64,000 nucleotides of DNA from Methylovirgula sp. 4M-Z18. GTDB lineage: Bacteria > Pseudomonadota > Alphaproteobacteria > Rhizobiales > Beijerinckiaceae. Location: NCBI RefSeq assembly GCF_037890675.1, contig NZ_CP149574.1, positions 3,386,874 through 3,450,873 on the forward strand, in the 5' to 3' direction. The notes under the pieces were generated by a model that did no database searches, had not been told where the DNA came from, and worked only from the letters and a program-made list of their open reading frames with translations. The position numbers and the translations under genes were made by a program. Below are positions 60,670 to 64,000 of this stretch, in pieces; the first letter of the stretch is position 1; the number at the start of each line of letters is the position of its first letter.

Positions 60670-61458
60670 TTGGCTGACGCCCCGCCGCAAAAACCGATCC
60701 ATGTAGGCCTGTTCGTGACCTGCCTCGTCGATCTGATCCGCCCCAGCGTCGGCTTTGCCGCCGTGAAACTGCTGGAGGACGCGGGGTGCCGGGTCAGCGT
60801 GCCGAGTCAGACCTGCTGCGGCCAGCCGGCTTTCAATTCGGGCGACCGGCGGACGACGCGCGAGATCGCGGCCGCGGTCATCGCCGCCTTCGAAGGCTGC
60901 GATTACATCGTCGCCCCATCCGGCTCCTGCGGCGGCATGCTGGCCAAGCATTATCCCGAATTGTTCGAAGACGACCCTAATCTGGCCCGCAAGGCGCTGG
61001 ATTTCGCCAGCCGCACCTATGAACTCGTCAGCTTCCTCACCGATGTCCTTGGCGTCAAACACGTCAAGGCGCGGTTCGACGGCACCGTCACCTATCACGA
61101 TTCCTGCTCGGGCCTGCGCGAGCTCGGCATCAAGACGCAGCCACGCCAATTGCTGAGCACGGTCGAAGGTCTGTCACTGATCGAGATGAAGGACAGCGAT
61201 GTGTGCTGCGGCTTCGGCGGCACGTTCGCCGCGAAATACGGCGAGATTTCCGACGCCATCGTCAGCGAGAAGACCAAGAACATCGGCGCTGCCGAGGCGC
61301 ATACGCTGCTCGCGGGCGATCTCGGCTGTCTGATGAATATGGCGGGCAAGATGTCGCGCGAAGGCAAAAAGATCGAGGTGCGGCATGTCGCCGAAGTGCT
61401 CGCCGGCATGACCGACGAACCGCCGATCGGCGCCGCGGCGCAGGAGAAAAGGCCATGA
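60670..61458 (+). CDS. lutA: L-lactate oxidation Fe-S protein LutA
   Basis: 262 aa. Two CCG (cysteine-rich, DUF224-like) domains are visible: QTCCGQPAFN followed by APSGSCGGM, and YHDSCSGLRELGI followed by DVCCGFGGTF. Start is TTG at 60670, supported by GGGAG six bases before it; no ATG fits better. It is the first gene of lutABC, which oxidises L-lactate to pyruvate, and overlaps lutB by 4 bp. A glycolate-oxidase-type Fe-S protein is the alternative, but the lutB and lutC neighbours decide it. Confidence 0.92.
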   Translation: MADAPPQKPIHVGLFVTCLVDLIRPSVGFAAVKLLEDAGCRVSVPSQTCCGQPAFNSGDRRTTREIAAAVIAAFEGCDYIVAPSGSCGGMLAKHYPELFEDDPNLARKALDFASRTYELVSFLTDVLGVKHVKARFDGTVTYHDSCSGLRELGIKTQPRQLLSTVEGLSLIEMKDSDVCCGFGGTFAAKYGEISDAIVSEKTKNIGAAEAHTLLAGDLGCLMNMAGKMSREGKKIEVRHVAEVLAGMTDEPPIGAAAQEKRP

Positions 61459-62885
61459 GCGTCGCGACCACTTCCCCGGCCTTCAAGGAAAATGCCCACC
61501 GCGCCTTGCACGATGCGCAATTGCAGCGGGCGCTCGGCAATGTCCGTGCCGGCTTCATCGACAAGCGCGCGAAAGCGGCGGCCAAACTGCCGGAATTCGA
61601 AGCCTTGCGCGACTCGGCGCGCGACATCAAGAACCACACGCTCGCCCATCTCGATCTCTATCTCGAGGCTTACGAGAAGCAGCTTGAGGCGGCGGGCGGC
61701 AAATTGCATTTCGCCCGCAATGCCGAGGAAGCGCGCCAAGCCATTCTCGCGATCTGCCGGGCGCGCGGCGCGAAAATCGTGACCAAGGGAAAGTCGATGA
61801 TCTCGGAGGAGATCGGGCTGAACGAGGCGCTCGAAGGCGCGGGGATTCAGCCGGTCGAAACCGATCTGGGCGAATATATCATTCAGCTTCGGCATGAAAC
61901 GCCGTCGCATATCATCGCGCCGGCGGTGCATCTCAACGCGACCCAGGTGGAAGAGGACTTCCGCCGCGTTCACACCCATCTCGACGCCAAGCGCGACCTG
62001 TCGCAGCCGGTGCAGCTCCTGACCGAGGCGCGCGGGGTTTTGCGCGACCGCTTCTTGAGTGCGGATGTCGGCATCACCGGCGCCAATTTCCTGGTCGCCG
62101 AGACCGGCACGTCGATCATCGTCACCAATGAAGGCAATGGCGACCTCACCCAGACGCTGCCGAAGGTCCATATCGTCATGGCGTCGCTCGAAAAGCTCGT
62201 GCCGACCCTCGACGACGTCTCGCAATTGCTGCGCGTTCTGGCCCGCTCGGCGACCGGCCAGGAAATGTCAGTGTACACGACCCTTTCGACCGGGCCGCGC
62301 CGAACGGGCGATGTGGACGGGCCGGAAGAATATCATGTCGTGCTGCTCGACAACGGCCGCTCGGCCATGCTCGGCGGCGAATTCGAAGAGATGCTGCGCT
62401 GCATCCGCTGCGGCGCCTGCATGAACCATTGCCCGGTCTATCACGCCGTCGGCGGCCATGCTTACGGCTGGGTCTATCCCGGCCCGATGGGCGCGGTGCT
62501 GACCCCTACCTTGATCGGCGTCGACAAGGCCGGCCACCTGCCCAATGCCTCGACCTTCTGCGGCCGCTGCGAAAGCGTCTGCCCGGTGCGCATTCCCCTG
62601 CCGAAACTGATGCGCCATTGGCGCGAGCGGGAATTCGAGCGCCACCTTACCCCCGCCACCGTACGCTACGGCATCGGCTTCTGGGGCTTTTTTGCGAAAC
62701 GCCCCGCCCTCTACCGGTTCGCGACCTCGCTCGCGATGAAAGCATTGCATCTCGCCGGCAAAAGCAAGGGCCGGTTCGCATCGCTGCCTTTCGCCGGCGG
62801 CTGGACCAAATACCGCGATTTCCCGGCGCCGCAGGGGCAAACCTTTCAACAGAAATGGAAAGCGGCGAGAGGACAAAAATCATGA
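61455..62885 (+). CDS. lutB: L-lactate oxidation Fe-S protein LutB
   Basis: 476 aa. A large LUD-type domain (AEEARQAILAICRARGAKIVTKGKSM; ITGANFLVAETGTSIIVTNEG) precedes two [4Fe-4S] motifs, CIRCGACMNHCPVYH and CGRCESVCPVRIP. The start ATG overlaps the lutA stop (ATGA). It carries electrons in the LutABC lactate oxidation complex. Confidence 0.95.
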   Translation: MSVATTSPAFKENAHRALHDAQLQRALGNVRAGFIDKRAKAAAKLPEFEALRDSARDIKNHTLAHLDLYLEAYEKQLEAAGGKLHFARNAEEARQAILAICRARGAKIVTKGKSMISEEIGLNEALEGAGIQPVETDLGEYIIQLRHETPSHIIAPAVHLNATQVEEDFRRVHTHLDAKRDLSQPVQLLTEARGVLRDRFLSADVGITGANFLVAETGTSIIVTNEGNGDLTQTLPKVHIVMASLEKLVPTLDDVSQLLRVLARSATGQEMSVYTTLSTGPRRTGDVDGPEEYHVVLLDNGRSAMLGGEFEEMLRCIRCGACMNHCPVYHAVGGHAYGWVYPGPMGAVLTPTLIGVDKAGHLPNASTFCGRCESVCPVRIPLPKLMRHWREREFERHLTPATVRYGIGFWGFFAKRPALYRFATSLAMKALHLAGKSKGRFASLPFAGGWTKYRDFPAPQGQTFQQKWKAARGQKS

Positions 62886-63553
62886 GTGCCCGCGACGATA
62901 TCCTCTCCAACATCCGCCGCTCCCTCGGCGTCAGCGGCACGGAAGCGATGCGGCGGCAGACCGTCGCCGACCGTTTGGCCGCGAGTCCGCGCGGCGTGGT
63001 GCCGCAGCGCGGCCAGGGCGAGCCGGCGGCGCAGCGCGCGCTGTTCAAACAGATGGCGGAAGCGGCGCAGGCGAGCCTGAGTGAAATCGCGTCCTATGCC
63101 GACGTGCCGCAGGCCGTGGCGGAATATCTGCGCGCCAACAACCTGCCAGCCACCTTGAAAATGGGCGACGATCCACGCCTGACGGACCTCGCCTGGTCGG
63201 CAACCGCGCTTGAGGTCAGCCGCGGCCGCTCGCATGGCGACGACCTGAACGCCGTCAGCCACGCCTTTGCCGGCGTCGCCGAGAGCGGCACGCTGATCAT
63301 GGCCTCCGGCCCGGATAATCCGACGACCCTCAATTTCCTACCCGACAACCACATCGTCGTCGTCGCGGCCAAGGACATTGCCGGCGATTATGAGAGCGTG
63401 TGGACGCGCCTGCGGGAACATTTCGGCAAGGGACTCATGCCCCGCACGGTCAATATGATCACCGGCCCGTCGCGCTCCGCCGACATCGAACAGACGCTTT
63501 TGCTCGGCGCCCATGGGCCCCGCCGCTTGCATATTATCCTTGTTGGATCCTAG
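62882..63553 (+). CDS. lutC: L-lactate oxidation protein LutC
   Basis: 223 aa with a C-terminal LUD domain (SHAFAGVAESGTLIMASGPDNPTTLNFLPDNHIVVV and TGPSRSADIEQTLLLGAHGPRRLHI, spread over residues ~140-220). The ATGA overlap with lutB fixes the start. Third subunit of the LutABC system. No lactate permease or LutR regulator is in the window. Confidence 0.94.
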   Translation: MSARDDILSNIRRSLGVSGTEAMRRQTVADRLAASPRGVVPQRGQGEPAAQRALFKQMAEAAQASLSEIASYADVPQAVAEYLRANNLPATLKMGDDPRLTDLAWSATALEVSRGRSHGDDLNAVSHAFAGVAESGTLIMASGPDNPTTLNFLPDNHIVVVAAKDIAGDYESVWTRLREHFGKGLMPRTVNMITGPSRSADIEQTLLLGAHGPRRLHIILVGS

Positions 63554-63672
63554 GTCGTCACCACGATCTAAACCCGCTCTAATTTTAATTGGAAACAGCA
63601 TGAATTTTTTCACAATTTGCCCCTAGTTTGGGCCTGCTGGGCTTATCCGGCGCTGTCTGAAATGATTCGCAT

Positions 63673-64000
63673 ATGATGAAAATCCATTCGCGCGTGAGCG
63701 CGTATCCATTTGTTTTGGCATTGCTTCTCTCTGCGCCGGCGCTGGCGCAGACCCCCGATTTGTTGTCGCCCAATCCGGTGTCGAGCGGCTTGACGCCCGC
63801 CGCACCGCAACCGGTGCCGACCACGGCGCCGCTCCCGCGCAGCATGCCGGTGAAAATTCCGGAGGGCGCAAAAGCGGCCGAGGCGCCGGCAGCTGGGGCC
63901 GCCCAGGCTGCGCCGAAACCCAAGCCGAAACCCGCGCCGCCGAGCGAAACGGTCCTTTCGACCGATCCGATGCCGACCTTGATGCCGGAAACCTTCTTCG
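63673..64000 (+). CDS. Secreted Pro/Ala-rich protein (partial, right edge)
   Basis: About 109 residues visible. A signal peptide at ~1-25 (FVLALLLSAPALA, cut before QT) is followed by a low-complexity Pro/Ala segment (PTTAPLP, then APKPKPKPAPP). The C-terminal domain lies beyond the window, so no function can be given. Two adjacent ATGs at 63673 and 63676 are possible starts. Confidence 0.6.
   Translation, partial: MMKIHSRVSAYPFVLALLLSAPALAQTPDLLSPNPVSSGLTPAAPQPVPTTAPLPRSMPVKIPEGAKAAEAPAAGAAQAAPKPKPKPAPPSETVLSTDPMPTLMPETFF

Overview
The window looks like chromosome of an alphaproteobacterium, most likely a Hyphomicrobiales (Rhizobiales) member with a high-GC genome. Several things point that way. 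There is a soluble NAD-linked formate dehydrogenase operon in the order fdsG-fdsB-fdsA-fdhD-fdsD. There is a DUF2948-hisD-UPF0262-phosphatase cluster. The tRNA-His has A73 and no encoded G-1. Small Trp/Gly-rich exported proteins and dispersed palindromic elements are also present. I cannot name the genus from sequence alone.

Layout. 1-2600: edge of a ThDP-dependent (acetolactate-synthase-like) gene, then a DoxX/VOC pair divergent from a LysR regulator. 2600-8870: formate dehydrogenase operon (minus strand), with a palindromic repeat element inside it between fdsA and fdhD. 9000-11930: a YeiH-type exporter divergent from a YeiE-like LysR gene, then a second LysR gene. 12030-14430: YbaK deacylase, a decayed IS5-type insertion abutting its stop codon, and an isolated methyltransferase in less GC-rich DNA. 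14720-17370: TauE/SafE exporter, a small orphan protein, a [4Fe-4S]-type CysH and a secreted orphan. 17530-22680: an aromatic-amino-acid-lyase homologue that lacks the MIO-forming Ser, an enolase-superfamily enzyme and a large MscS channel. 22700-23700: a small exported protein and an HU protein with a histone-H1-like tail.

23900-29730: surface-polysaccharide genes (UDP-sugar dehydrogenase, three glycosyltransferases, a methyltransferase). 29990-33130: a second MscS channel translationally coupled to a membrane cytochrome-b-like/[2Fe-2S] protein. 33340-39310: a four-gene peptide-type ABC importer. 39330-41230: a glycosyltransferase and a polysaccharide deacetylase that probably belong with the polysaccharide genes. 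41400-46700: DoxX, a split chromate transporter, two small exported proteins, an EnvZ/OmpR-like pair and MarR. 46870-53900: IlvE, XseA, a metallophosphoesterase next to a kinase-UspA fusion, and a gamma-glutamyltransferase. 54000-57610: a protein built of YTGP repeats, tRNA-His, a cold-shock protein, an orphan and EcsC. A near copy of the tRNA-His 3' end lies 1.5 kb downstream of the tRNA. 57780-60480: hisD cluster. 60670-63550: lutABC lactate oxidation operon. 63673-end: start of a Pro/Ala-rich secreted protein.

The metabolic theme is oxidation of small organic acids (formate, lactate) with sulfur handling and envelope-stress functions. I see no classical defence island, prophage or CRISPR. 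The most unusual items are the cytochrome/ferredoxin-MscS pair, the MIO-less lyase, the YTGP-repeat protein and the oriented palindromic repeat family (four copies).
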